Position numbers and translations under genes: made by a program
Part shown: piece by piece, positions 1 to 5,358 of the stretch
Layout of the letters: each line of letters opens with the position of its first letter
Numbering within the stretch: position 1 is the stretch's first letter
The notes under the pieces: model-generated
Database searches by the model: none
What the model saw: only the letters and a program-made list of their open reading frames with translations
Told to the model about the DNA's origin: nothing
Source: Chromatiales bacterium
GTDB lineage: Bacteria; Pseudomonadota; Gammaproteobacteria; CAMYNG01
Assembly (NCBI GenBank): GCA_026990045.1
Contig: JALSIK010000407.1
Span: forward strand, 1-8,553
Length of the DNA: 8,553 nt
Reading direction: 5' to 3'

Positions 1-173
1 TCCAGGTAGGCGAGCTGAACCATGTCGCGCACCTTGCGCAGGCGGCACAGGCGCCGGCCCAGGTCCTCGTCCTCGCGCAAGGCGGCCAGCAGGCGGCTGC
101 GCTCGGCCTCGTCGAGCTGGCCGTCGATGAACGCGTTGAGGAATTCGTCGGAAAAGCCTTCCATGTGTCTCAT
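1..173 (-). CDS. Probable anti-sigma factor, N-terminal part (runs off left edge)
   Basis: Only the first 57 codons are inside the window. Read on the minus strand, the protein starts MRHMEGFSDEFLNAFIDGQL and continues as an acidic/basic helical stretch. A short helix with an LNAFIDGQLDEAER-type segment is common at the start of small anti-sigma factors that bind and hold ECF sigma factors near the membrane. Its ATG (173-171) overlaps the TGA of the sigma gene (172-170) as ATGA, so the two are almost certainly co-translated; this overlap chose the start. A second in-frame ATG lies at 164. The single Cys (about residue 43) is not in a HxxxCxxC zinc pattern in the visible part. No membrane segment is visible yet; it would lie beyond the edge. 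The assignment rests mainly on position next to the sigma gene and on the N-terminal pattern. A different small sigma-operon protein remains possible. Confidence 0.7.
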   Translation of the reverse strand, partial: MRHMEGFSDEFLNAFIDGQLDEAERSRLLAALREDEDLGRRLCRLRKVRDMVQLAYL

Positions 174-706
174 TTTATCCTCCTCAGGCGGGGACCGTCC
201 TGCGCCTCCCGGGGGCCCACGTCCACCAGTTCCCGGCTCAACTGGCGCCGGGCCCGGCACAGGCGGCTCATGACGGTGCCGATGGGAATGCCCAGGATGT
301 CCGCCACCTCCGCGTAGCTGAATCCTTCCAGGTCCACCAGCGTCACCACCTGGCGCTGGCCCTCGGGCAGGCGCGCGATGGCGCAGCGCACCTGGGTGAC
401 GATGTGGCGCTGCTCGTGACTGCGCTCGGGAGTGTCTGGATCGGCCAGGGTGTTTTCCTCCAGGGCCTCGTGGACCCGCCGGCTGCGCAGGTGGTCGCGG
501 AAACAGTTGCCCAGGATCCCGAACAGCCACCGGTCCAGCGTGGCCAGGTCGTGAAGCTGGGCGGCGCGGCGCAGGGCCTTTTCCAGGGTCTCCTGCACCA
601 GGTCGTCGGCCAGGACGGGATCGTGGCTCCAGGCGAAGGCCATGCGGTAGAGGCGCTCGCGCCGGTCCCCCAGCAGGCGGCGCAGCTCGCGGTGCTTGCA
701 GAACAT
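170..706 (-). CDS. ECF-family RNA polymerase sigma factor
   Basis: A 178-residue protein with the two-domain layout of extracytoplasmic-function sigma factors, which direct RNA polymerase to stress or envelope promoters. Region 2 spans about residues 19-77, with DDLVQETLEKAL at 34-45 and DRWLFGILGNCFRDHLRSRR at 58-77. Region 4 spans about 107-158, with ARLPEGQRQVVTLVDLEGFS followed by the helix-turn-helix YAEVADILGIPIGTVMSRL. Length is normal for the family. The open frame extends upstream to about 949, but that stretch is the divergent promoter region and does not read like sigma protein. ATG at 706 is chosen. A GTG at 715 (three codons longer) has a better-spaced GGGGA upstream and is a real alternative. 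The gene overlaps the probable anti-sigma gene by ATGA. A GGGAATAA-N15-CGTC motif upstream, shared with the divergent gene, suggests autoregulation. The exact ECF group cannot be told from sequence alone. Confidence 0.93.
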   Translation of the reverse strand: MFCKHRELRRLLGDRRERLYRMAFAWSHDPVLADDLVQETLEKALRRAAQLHDLATLDRWLFGILGNCFRDHLRSRRVHEALEENTLADPDTPERSHEQRHIVTQVRCAIARLPEGQRQVVTLVDLEGFSYAEVADILGIPIGTVMSRLCRARRQLSRELVDVGPREAQDGPRLRRIK

Positions 707-767
707 TCCCAGCACGGTTTGTCCCCGGTGTCTGTCCGCCCCCGTGGCGGGGACGTCTCGGTACAAA

Positions 768-794
768 GACGCTGCGGCGGTGCAAATTATTCCC
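768..794 (-). promoter_or_regulatory. Candidate ECF-type promoter of the sigma/anti-sigma operon
   Basis: On the minus strand GGGAATAA (794-787) is followed after exactly 15 bases by CGTC (771-768). A G-A-A-rich -35 and a CGTC-like -10 are typical of ECF promoters. The predicted transcript would start near 760 and leave a leader of about 50 bases before the sigma start at 706. The identical motif and spacing occur on the plus strand at 873-899, facing the DsrE gene. Binding by the adjacent sigma factor is inference. Confidence 0.6.
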
Positions 795-864
795 CCTCCA
801 TGAGAGCATGGCCGGGCGGCGGCCGGCAAGAAGAATATCCATATATAAGAAAACGTTAATGTTT

Positions 865-889
865 GCGGGAAAGGGAATAAATTTCCCGC
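865..889. repeat. 8-base inverted repeat over the -35 element
   Basis: GCGGGAAA (865-872) and TTTCCCGC (882-889) are perfect inverted arms around a 9-base centre. The right arm and centre overlap the candidate ECF promoter for the DsrE gene. It may be an operator for a second regulator. It lies upstream of the predicted transcript start, so an RNA hairpin is less likely. Confidence 0.5.
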
Positions 890-899
890 CCGCTCCGTC
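873..899 (+). promoter_or_regulatory. Candidate ECF-type promoter of the DsrE/porin unit
   Basis: GGGAATAA (873-880), 15 bases, then CGTC (896-899), the same elements and spacing as on the minus strand at 794-768. A transcript would start near 906 and give a leader of about 65 bases before the ATG at 973. The -35-like element lies inside an inverted repeat (865-872 with 882-889). Control by the neighbouring ECF sigma factor is inferred from this match. Confidence 0.6.
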
Positions 900-972
900 A
901 GTTTTATCGAGTTCCGCCTGCTCCGGGTGGGACCTGCGGAAAGTGACACGACAACAACACGAGGGGAATATC

Positions 973-1425
973 ATGCGTTCCAAGCCACTGCGTCTCGCCG
1001 CCCTCGCCGCGGCGTTCTTCCTGGCCCCGGGGGCGGGCACCGCCTGGGCCGCGAAGGGGGACGACTCGTTCGCCGAGCAGAAGATCGTGCTCCAGATCAG
1101 CGATCCCAATCCGTTCAAGCAGACCCTGGTGCTCAACGTGGCCAACAACATCCTCCGCCATTACGGGCCGGACCGCGTGGCCATCGAGATCGTGGCTTTC
1201 GGCCCGGGCCTGCGGCTGCTGTTTGCCGAGAACAACAACAAGAACCGGATCAAGAGCCTGGTGGACAACGGGGTGCGGTTCTCCGCCTGCAAGAACACCA
1301 TCCGCAACATGGGCAAGAAGCTGGGGGCGCCCCCCAAGCTCAATCCCAACGCGGTGCCGGTGGCCGCGGGGGTGGTGCGCATCGTGGACCTCATGGACAA
1401 GGGCTACAAGCTCATCAAGCCCTAG
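973..1425 (+). CDS. Secreted DsrE/DsrF-like family protein
   Basis: A 150-residue protein with a Sec-type signal peptide: MRSKPLR, a hydrophobic run, then AWA at 24-26, giving cleavage near 26/27. The mature part resembles the COG1416 branch of the DsrE/DsrF fold. It has IVLQISDPNP (38-47) as the first strand, an alternating strand and helix pattern, IEIVAFGPGLRLL (71-83), and NGVRFSACKNTIRNMG (99-114), whose Cys106 sits where this family often has a conserved Cys, and it ends in GYKLIKP. Cytoplasmic DsrE-like proteins relay sulfur in sulfur oxidation or tRNA thiolation; the role of exported single-domain members is not well defined, so no reaction is assigned. The start has GAGGGG (961-966) six bases upstream; longer in-frame starts lie in the promoter region and were dropped. 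The porin gene follows after 73 bases with no terminator, suggesting one transcript controlled by the ECF-like promoter upstream. Confidence 0.85.
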   Translation: MRSKPLRLAALAAAFFLAPGAGTAWAAKGDDSFAEQKIVLQISDPNPFKQTLVLNVANNILRHYGPDRVAIEIVAFGPGLRLLFAENNNKNRIKSLVDNGVRFSACKNTIRNMGKKLGAPPKLNPNAVPVAAGVVRIVDLMDKGYKLIKP

Positions 1426-1498
1426 GCCCGCGTGCCGTTCCGTCCACGCCGTGAACAAAGAGAGAACGAAAATCGAAACCGAGGGGGTTTGAGAAGCA

Positions 1499-2887
1499 AT
1501 GAAAACCAAGTTCAAGAAGACCATCGCCGCCGCGGCCACCGCCGCCTGCCTGGGCGGATTCACCGGCCAGGCCCAGGCGGTCAACTGGCTCAAGATGCAG
1601 GGCACCGAGCCGCCCGGCAGCTCCGCCCGGGCCCGGGTCTGGGGTTTCATCCAGCCCGAGTACCAGTCCACCAGTGGCACGAAGCTGACCGCTGGCCCCG
1701 GGAACGGAACCGTTCCCATCTTCAACCGGTCGCGGCCGGATCTCAAAAGCAAGTCCAGCTTCAACCTCATCCGCGCCCGCGTGGGCGTGCGCGGCACCGG
1801 CTTCCCGCTGGATTCCAACGTCAACTACTTCTTCCTGGCGGAGTACGGCAACAACGGCATCACCCGCCAGGGCGGCGGCAGCGTCAAGCTCACCGACGCC
1901 AGCGTCACACTCAATCACATCAAGGGCATGCGGGTGCGCATCGGCCAGTTCAAGACGCCGGGCAGCGAGGAAGGCCTGCAGGCCATCCACGTGTTCGACT
2001 ACATCAATTTCACCAACGGCGCCAACCAGCTCCTGCTGGAGCGGTTTTTCGACGGTGACGGGTCGGACGACAGCGCGGGCGGCTACGTGAACACGCCCAA
2101 CGGGCCGGTGAGCGCCTTCCGCGACATCGGCATCCAGCTCTTCGACTGGTTTTACACCGACGGCTGGGAGCACACCTACGCGGTGATGGTGGGCAACGGC
2201 AACGGCATCTCGCGCGGCGACAACGACAGCAACCGCGAGCTGTACGTCTACTGGGCCTCGGAGCTGCTGTTCCCGGGCACCAGCCCCTTCCCGGGGGCGG
2301 CCCACCTGGCGCCGCCGGTGTGGTCGGCGGAGCAGCACGGCCCCCGCGGCGCCCGCTACCAGACCTGGAAGCTGTACGCCTGGTACCAGGACGGCAAGCG
2401 CACCCTGACCCAGGAGAACCCGGGCGAGTACGACCGCACCCGCTACGGGGTGGGCACCACCCTGCGCAAGGGCAAGATCCGCGCCGCGGCCGAGTACATC
2501 GTGGCCGACGGCATGATCTTCTCGGGCACCGACGGCGGGGCCGTGCCGGGATTGCCCAAGGGGCCGGGGCTGACCGACTTCAATGTCACCACCAACGGCG
2601 AGGCCAATGCCTGGTACGTGGACTTCGGCTACCTGGTCACGCCCAAGCTGGAGCTGGACATCCGCTACGACGTGCTCAACCGCAACACCCAGAGCGCCAG
2701 CGCCGAGCGCAAGTTCCAGACCCTGACCCTGGGCATGCAGTACTTCTTCAACAAGAAGAGCCGCCTTCTGCTCAACTACGAGATCCGCGATGCCGAGGCC
2801 CCCAACCTGCCTGCCAGCGCAACGCCGAACAGGATCCTGGATGCCATGGACAACCGGCTCTCGGCCCAGTTGCTCATCATTTTCTGA
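1499..2887 (+). CDS. Outer-membrane porin, phosphate-selective porin O/P-like
   Basis: A 462-residue protein. A signal peptide covers residues 1-27 (MKTKFKK, hydrophobic core, AQA), and the chain ends in Phe as outer-membrane barrels do. It has many alternating aromatic/polar strand-like segments. Segments typical of the OprO/OprP superfamily include FNLIRARVGVRGTG (near 88-101), VNYFFLAEYGNNG (near 108-120), MRVRIGQFKTPGSEE (near 144-158) and YVDFGYLVTPKLELDIRYDV (near 373-392). Such proteins form trimeric channels, classically for phosphate or polyphosphate, but anion selectivity cannot be read from this sequence. A loose ribosome site, GAGGGGG (1481-1487), lies 11 bases before the ATG. The gene sits behind the secreted DsrE-like gene and probably shares its promoter, so it may be part of an envelope response rather than phosphate starvation. 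No Pho box was recognised. An intrinsic terminator lies at 3027-3056. Confidence 0.88.
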   Translation: MKTKFKKTIAAAATAACLGGFTGQAQAVNWLKMQGTEPPGSSARARVWGFIQPEYQSTSGTKLTAGPGNGTVPIFNRSRPDLKSKSSFNLIRARVGVRGTGFPLDSNVNYFFLAEYGNNGITRQGGGSVKLTDASVTLNHIKGMRVRIGQFKTPGSEEGLQAIHVFDYINFTNGANQLLLERFFDGDGSDDSAGGYVNTPNGPVSAFRDIGIQLFDWFYTDGWEHTYAVMVGNGNGISRGDNDSNRELYVYWASELLFPGTSPFPGAAHLAPPVWSAEQHGPRGARYQTWKLYAWYQDGKRTLTQENPGEYDRTRYGVGTTLRKGKIRAAAEYIVADGMIFSGTDGGAVPGLPKGPGLTDFNVTTNGEANAWYVDFGYLVTPKLELDIRYDVLNRNTQSASAERKFQTLTLGMQYFFNKKSRLLLNYEIRDAEAPNLPASATPNRILDAMDNRLSAQLLIIF

Positions 2888-2893
2888 GCGCCA

Positions 2894-2912
2894 CCGGGTT
2901 TCCCCGCCGGGG
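2894..2912. repeat. 19-base direct repeat, copy 1
   Basis: CCGGGTTTCCCCGCCGGGG occurs here and again, without mismatch, at 2966-2984, 72 bases on. The copy begins seven bases after the porin stop and runs into a hairpin (2912-2929). It could be one half of a REP-like intergenic element. Confidence 0.75.
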
Positions 2913-2929
2913 GCGACAGGGATGTCGCC
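2912..2929 (+). other. Hairpin after the porin gene
   Basis: GGCGACA (2912-2918), loop GGGA, TGTCGCC (2923-2929) form a perfect 7-base-pair stem. Only two T residues follow, so this is a poor intrinsic terminator; it may protect the 3' end of the porin mRNA or belong to a REP-like element. Confidence 0.5.
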
Positions 2930-2947
2930 TTCCCGGGGCACGGGGCG

Positions 2948-2967
2948 GGGCGGAGCGTCCTCCGCCC
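2948..2967 (+). other. Second hairpin, abutting repeat copy 2
   Basis: GGGCGGAG (2948-2955), loop CGTC, CTCCGCCC (2960-2967) form a perfect 8-base-pair stem whose last two bases overlap the second 19-base repeat. No T-tract follows. A 10-base string, GGAGCGTCCT (2952-2961), recurs at 2999-3008. Confidence 0.5.
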
Positions 2968-2984
2968 GGGTTTCCCCGCCGGGG
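2966..2984. repeat. 19-base direct repeat, copy 2
   Basis: This is identical to 2894-2912. Unlike copy 1, it has its hairpin on the left side (2948-2967), so the two hairpins lie between the two repeats. That layout recalls paired REP/BIME-like elements, but genome-wide copies would be needed to call it one. Confidence 0.75.
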
Positions 2985-3026
2985 CATCGGGCACCCCTGG
3001 AGCGTCCTTGCGACGAGCGCCCTTTG

Positions 3027-3056
3027 GAGGCCGCGTCCCCGCGGCCTCTTTCTTTT
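3027..3056 (+). terminator. Strong rho-independent terminator of the porin unit
   Basis: GAGGCCGCG (3027-3035), loop TCCC, CGCGGCCTC (3040-3048) make a perfect 9-base-pair GC-rich stem directly followed by TTTCTTTT (3049-3056). It lies 140 bases past the porin stop and before the argC promoter, so it separates the two transcription units. Confidence 0.92.
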
Positions 3057-3084
3057 CCGGGCGGCATTGCGCCGCCTTTCGCTC

Positions 3085-3090
3085 TATAAT
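3085..3090 (+). promoter_or_regulatory. -10 box of the probable argC promoter
   Basis: A perfect TATAAT at 3085-3090 sits just downstream of the terminator. No good TTGACA-like box is seen 16-18 bases upstream; TTGCGC at 3067-3072 is only 12 bases away. Transcription would start near 3096-3098, a few bases before an ATG at 3100 and about 26 before argC. No ArgR-type operator was recognised. Confidence 0.6.
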
Positions 3091-3099
3091 GCGCCCCCT

Positions 3100-3126
3100 A
3101 TGAACCAGCCCCGCACCGCTCCATGA
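3100..3126 (+). other. Possible 8-codon leader ORF coupled to argC
   Basis: ATG at 3100 opens MNQPRTAP and stops at TGA 3124-3126, which overlaps the argC ATG (3123-3125) as ATGA. argC itself has no recognisable ribosome site (GCACCGCTCC precedes it), and the predicted transcript start lies almost on this ATG. Translation of this mini-ORF could therefore feed ribosomes to argC. It may also be chance; no second copy is available for comparison. Confidence 0.25.
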
Positions 3127-4151
3127 TCCGCGCCGGCGTCGTCGGCGGCACCGGGTACACCGGGGTGGAGCTGCTGCGCCTGCTGGCCGTCCATCCGCAG
3201 GTGGAGCTGGCCTGCATCACCTCCCGCGCCGAGGCCGGCACCCCGGTGGCGGACCTGTTCCCCGGCCTGCGGGGGGTCGTGGACCTGGCCTTCAGTGCGC
3301 CGGAGGCCGCGCCCCTGGCCGACTGCGACCTGGTGTTCTTCGCCACCCCCAACGGGGTGGCCATGACCCAGGCCCCGGCCCTGCTGGCGGCCGGGGTCCG
3401 GGTCATCGACCTGGCGGCGGACTTCCGCCTGCGCGACGCCGGGCAATGGGCCCGCTGGTACGGCCAGGACCACGCCTGCCCCGAGCTGCTGGCGGAGGCG
3501 GTCTACGGCCTGCCCGAGGTCAACCGCGAGGCCGTCCGCACGGCGCGGCTGGTGGCCAACCCCGGCTGCTATCCCACCGCGGTGCAGCTGGGCCTGCTGC
3601 CGCTGCTGGAGGCCGGGGTGGTGGAGGCCGGGACCCTGGTGGCCGACTGCAAGTCCGGGGTCTCCGGTGCCGGGCGCAAGGCCGCGGTGGGCACCCTGCT
3701 GGCGGAGTGCTCCGAGAGCATGAAGGCCTATGCCGTGCCCGGCCACCGCCATCTGCCGGAGATCCGCCAGGGGCTGGAGCAGGCCGCCGGGGGCCCGGTG
3801 GGGCTCACCTTCGTCCCCCACCTGGCACCCATGATCCGCGGCATCCATGCCACCCTCTACGCCCGGCTCACCGGCAAGGCCGACCTCCAGGACCTGTTCC
3901 AGCGGCGCTACCGGGACGAGCCCTTCGTGGACGTGCTGCCGGCCGGCAGCCACCCGGAGACGCGCAGCGTGCGCGGGGTCAACACCTGCCGCATCGCGGT
4001 GCACCGGCCGCAGGACGGGGACACAGTGGTGGTGCTGTCGGTCATCGACAACCTGGTCAAGGGGGCGGCGGGGCAGGCGGTGCAGAACATGAACATCATG
4101 TTCGGGCTGGACGAGACCCTGGGGCTGGCGGCCCCGGCGCTGGTGCCATGA
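3123..4151 (+). CDS. argC: N-acetyl-gamma-glutamyl-phosphate reductase
   Basis: A 342-residue cytoplasmic enzyme of arginine biosynthesis. It reduces N-acetyl-gamma-glutamyl phosphate to the semialdehyde with NADPH. The N-terminus MIRAGVVGGTGYTGVELLRL holds the GGTGYTG dinucleotide-binding loop (residues 8-14). Further marks are VFFATPNGVA (71-80), VIDLAADFRL (94-103), the catalytic Cys149 in NPGCYPTA (147-154), SGVSGAGRK (178-186) and GHRHLPEI (207-214). Length is normal for the proteobacterial short form. The start is set by the family N-terminus although no ribosome site precedes it; a mini-ORF may supply translational coupling. The neighbours are not other arginine genes: argC stands alone, and its TGA overlaps the next ATG (4148) as ATGA. 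Co-transcription with a membrane protein and a bactofilin matches the order I recall from pseudomonads. Confidence 0.97.
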   Translation: MIRAGVVGGTGYTGVELLRLLAVHPQVELACITSRAEAGTPVADLFPGLRGVVDLAFSAPEAAPLADCDLVFFATPNGVAMTQAPALLAAGVRVIDLAADFRLRDAGQWARWYGQDHACPELLAEAVYGLPEVNREAVRTARLVANPGCYPTAVQLGLLPLLEAGVVEAGTLVADCKSGVSGAGRKAAVGTLLAECSESMKAYAVPGHRHLPEIRQGLEQAAGGPVGLTFVPHLAPMIRGIHATLYARLTGKADLQDLFQRRYRDEPFVDVLPAGSHPETRSVRGVNTCRIAVHRPQDGDTVVVLSVIDNLVKGAAGQAVQNMNIMFGLDETLGLAAPALVP

Positions 4152-4903
4152 GCGGGCTGGTGGTCAAGGCCCATCGGCCGTGGAAGACGCGGCTGCTGCT
4201 GGGGCTGGGCGCCGCCGCCGTGGTGGCGGCGGGCTGGTCGCTGTTCGAGTACGGCCGCTACCGGGCCGGCTTCGATCACGTGGCCGCGGCCCGCGAGTAC
4301 CGGGCGCTGGCGGCGGAGAAGGCCGCGCTGGAAGAGAAGCTGGAGGCCCTGCGCGAGCAGAACGCGGTGCTGGAGCGGGCGGTGCAGGTGGAGCGCAAGG
4401 CGGCGGCGGACATCAAGCTGTCGCTGCAGGCCCTGCAGTCCGAGATCCTGGAACTCAACGAGGAGCTGGCTTTCTACCGGGGCATCGTCTCGCCGCGCCA
4501 GGCCGCCCGCGGCCTGCACCTGCAGAGCTTCAAGCTGATCCCGCTGGACCGCGACGGCACCTACCGTTACAAGGTCGTATTAACCCAGGTGCTCAAAAAT
4601 GATAGGTTAGCCTACGGCACGGTCCGGCTGCGGCTGGAAGGGATCCAGGGCGGGCGCCCGCGCAGCCTGGACCTTTCGCAGGTGACCGAGAAGGGCATCA
4701 AGGAACTCAAGTACCGGTTCAAGTACTTTCAGGACCTGCGCGGCGAGCTGCACCTGCCCAAGGGGTTCCACCTGCAGCGGGTGGCGGTGCAGGTGCGGCC
4801 CCGGGGCGGCAGCCGCGACATGATCGAAAAGACCTTTGATTGGGAAACCAGGGAGCAAGCGCGCCATGTGGGGAAAGAAGCCCAGGCAGACGGCCAGGAT
4901 TGA
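4148..4903 (+). CDS. Membrane-anchored coiled-coil protein, DUF6776-like
   Basis: A 251-residue protein of unknown function. Visible parts are a short basic cytoplasmic start (residues 1-15), one membrane segment (about 16-34, LLLGLGAAAVVAAGWSLFEY), a charged coiled coil rich in A, E, L and K (about 46-110), and a C-terminal strand-rich domain (about 122-230: LHLQSFKLIPLDRDGTYRYK, then LKNDRLAYGTVRLRLEGIQ and LKYRFKYFQDLRGELHLPKGF). This layout matches the DUF6776 family found next to argC and bactofilin in gammaproteobacteria, assigned from memory. The C-terminal domain should lie in the periplasm. The ATG overlaps the argC stop as ATGA; the 3' end overlaps the bactofilin gene by 38 bases in another frame, so all three look coupled. 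A patch at 4577-4612 has AT-rich, rare codons (GTA, two TTA, AGG). A role with bactofilin in envelope or cell shape is inference. Confidence 0.85.
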   Translation: MSGLVVKAHRPWKTRLLLGLGAAAVVAAGWSLFEYGRYRAGFDHVAAAREYRALAAEKAALEEKLEALREQNAVLERAVQVERKAAADIKLSLQALQSEILELNEELAFYRGIVSPRQAARGLHLQSFKLIPLDRDGTYRYKVVLTQVLKNDRLAYGTVRLRLEGIQGGRPRSLDLSQVTEKGIKELKYRFKYFQDLRGELHLPKGFHLQRVAVQVRPRGGSRDMIEKTFDWETREQARHVGKEAQADGQD

Positions 4904-5282
4904 TTCGCTCATCGGCCAGAACACCGAGATCCGCGGCGACGTGGTGTTCCGCGGCGGCCTGCACGTCAACGGGGTGATCCGCGGCAACGTCATCTCCGAG
5001 GACGATTCCGGCTCCGTGCTCACCGTCAGCGAGCAGGGCACCATCGAGGGCGAGGTCAAGGTGCCCAACATCGTGCTCAACGGCACCATCATCGGCGACG
5101 TCCATGCCGCCGAGCACATCGAGCTGGCGGCCAAGGCCCGGGTCAACGGCAACGTCTACTACAGCCTCATCGAGATGGCCATGGGGGCCGAGGTCAACGG
5201 CAACCTGGTGCACCGGGCCGAGGCGGAGAAGGGGGTGGTCAAGATCAAGCCCGAGGCGGAAAAGGCCGCGGGCAATACTTGA
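4866..5282 (+). CDS. Bactofilin (polymer-forming cytoskeletal protein)
   Basis: A 138-residue protein of the bactofilin (CcmA-like) family, which forms nucleotide-free filaments on the inner face of the membrane and places cell-wall enzymes or other partners. The core (about residues 12-118) shows the regular turns of a right-handed beta-helix: TEIRGDVVFRGGLHVNGVIRG (20-40), GTIEGEVKVPNIVLNGTIIGDVHA, then IELAAKARVNGNVYYSLIEM and GAEVNGNLV, with Gly-x-Val repeats. Short tails flank it: a basic start (MWGKKPRQ) and a charged end rich in Glu, Lys and Ala. The ATG at 4866 is chosen over an in-frame TTG at 4836 because AGGGAG (4850-4855) lies ten bases upstream and the family start fits. It overlaps the previous gene by 38 bases. 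Which shape or process it serves cannot be told. Confidence 0.93.
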   Translation: MWGKKPRQTARIDSLIGQNTEIRGDVVFRGGLHVNGVIRGNVISEDDSGSVLTVSEQGTIEGEVKVPNIVLNGTIIGDVHAAEHIELAAKARVNGNVYYSLIEMAMGAEVNGNLVHRAEAEKGVVKIKPEAEKAAGNT

Positions 5283-5305
5283 CGGGCCCGCTCGGGATTC
5301 CCATA

Positions 5306-5325
5306 ATATCAGCGTTTTCTGATAT
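5306..5325. promoter_or_regulatory. Dyad upstream of erpA, possible operator
   Basis: ATATCAG (5306-5312), six bases, CTGATAT (5319-5325) form a perfect 7-6-7 inverted repeat in a local AT-rich patch between bactofilin and erpA. It overlaps an extended -10-like TGATATCAT (5320-5328). It does not clearly match the IscR or Fur consensus sites as I know them. A weak RNA hairpin at the end of the bactofilin mRNA is an alternative. Confidence 0.45.
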
Positions 5326-5328
5326 CAT
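5320..5328 (+). promoter_or_regulatory. Candidate extended -10 promoter of erpA
   Basis: TGATATCAT matches a TGn-TATNAT extended -10. No good -35 is seen, as often with extended -10 sites. Transcription would start near 5335, leaving a leader of about 24 bases with GGAGA (5346-5350) before the ATG at 5359. Confidence 0.4.
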
Positions 5329-5358
5329 TCAGGCAGATTTTCTGTGGAGACGGCCCAT

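Noticed and set aside
707..949. N-terminal extension of the sigma factor frame (81 more codons)
   Set aside because: It reads through the divergent promoter region and the AT-rich spacer, has no sigma-family residues, and the family starts near the chosen ATG.
1415..3067. 550-codon open frame on the minus strand opposite the porin
   Set aside because: It is an antisense shadow of the GC-rich porin gene: low-complexity V/A/G/L composition, no recognisable domain, and no ribosome site or operon context.
3084..4004. 306-codon minus-strand frame opposite argC
   Set aside because: It is an antisense shadow of argC, rich in H, G, Q and A with no motif, and it also crosses the argC promoter.
4836..4865. 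TTG start for bactofilin, ten codons upstream
   Set aside because: The rare start would bury the AGGGAG ribosome site in coding sequence; the ATG at 4866 fits family N-termini.
5344..5358. GTG start for erpA, five codons upstream
   Set aside because: It overlaps the ribosome site GGAGA that serves the ATG at 5359, and the 114-residue form matches the usual family length.
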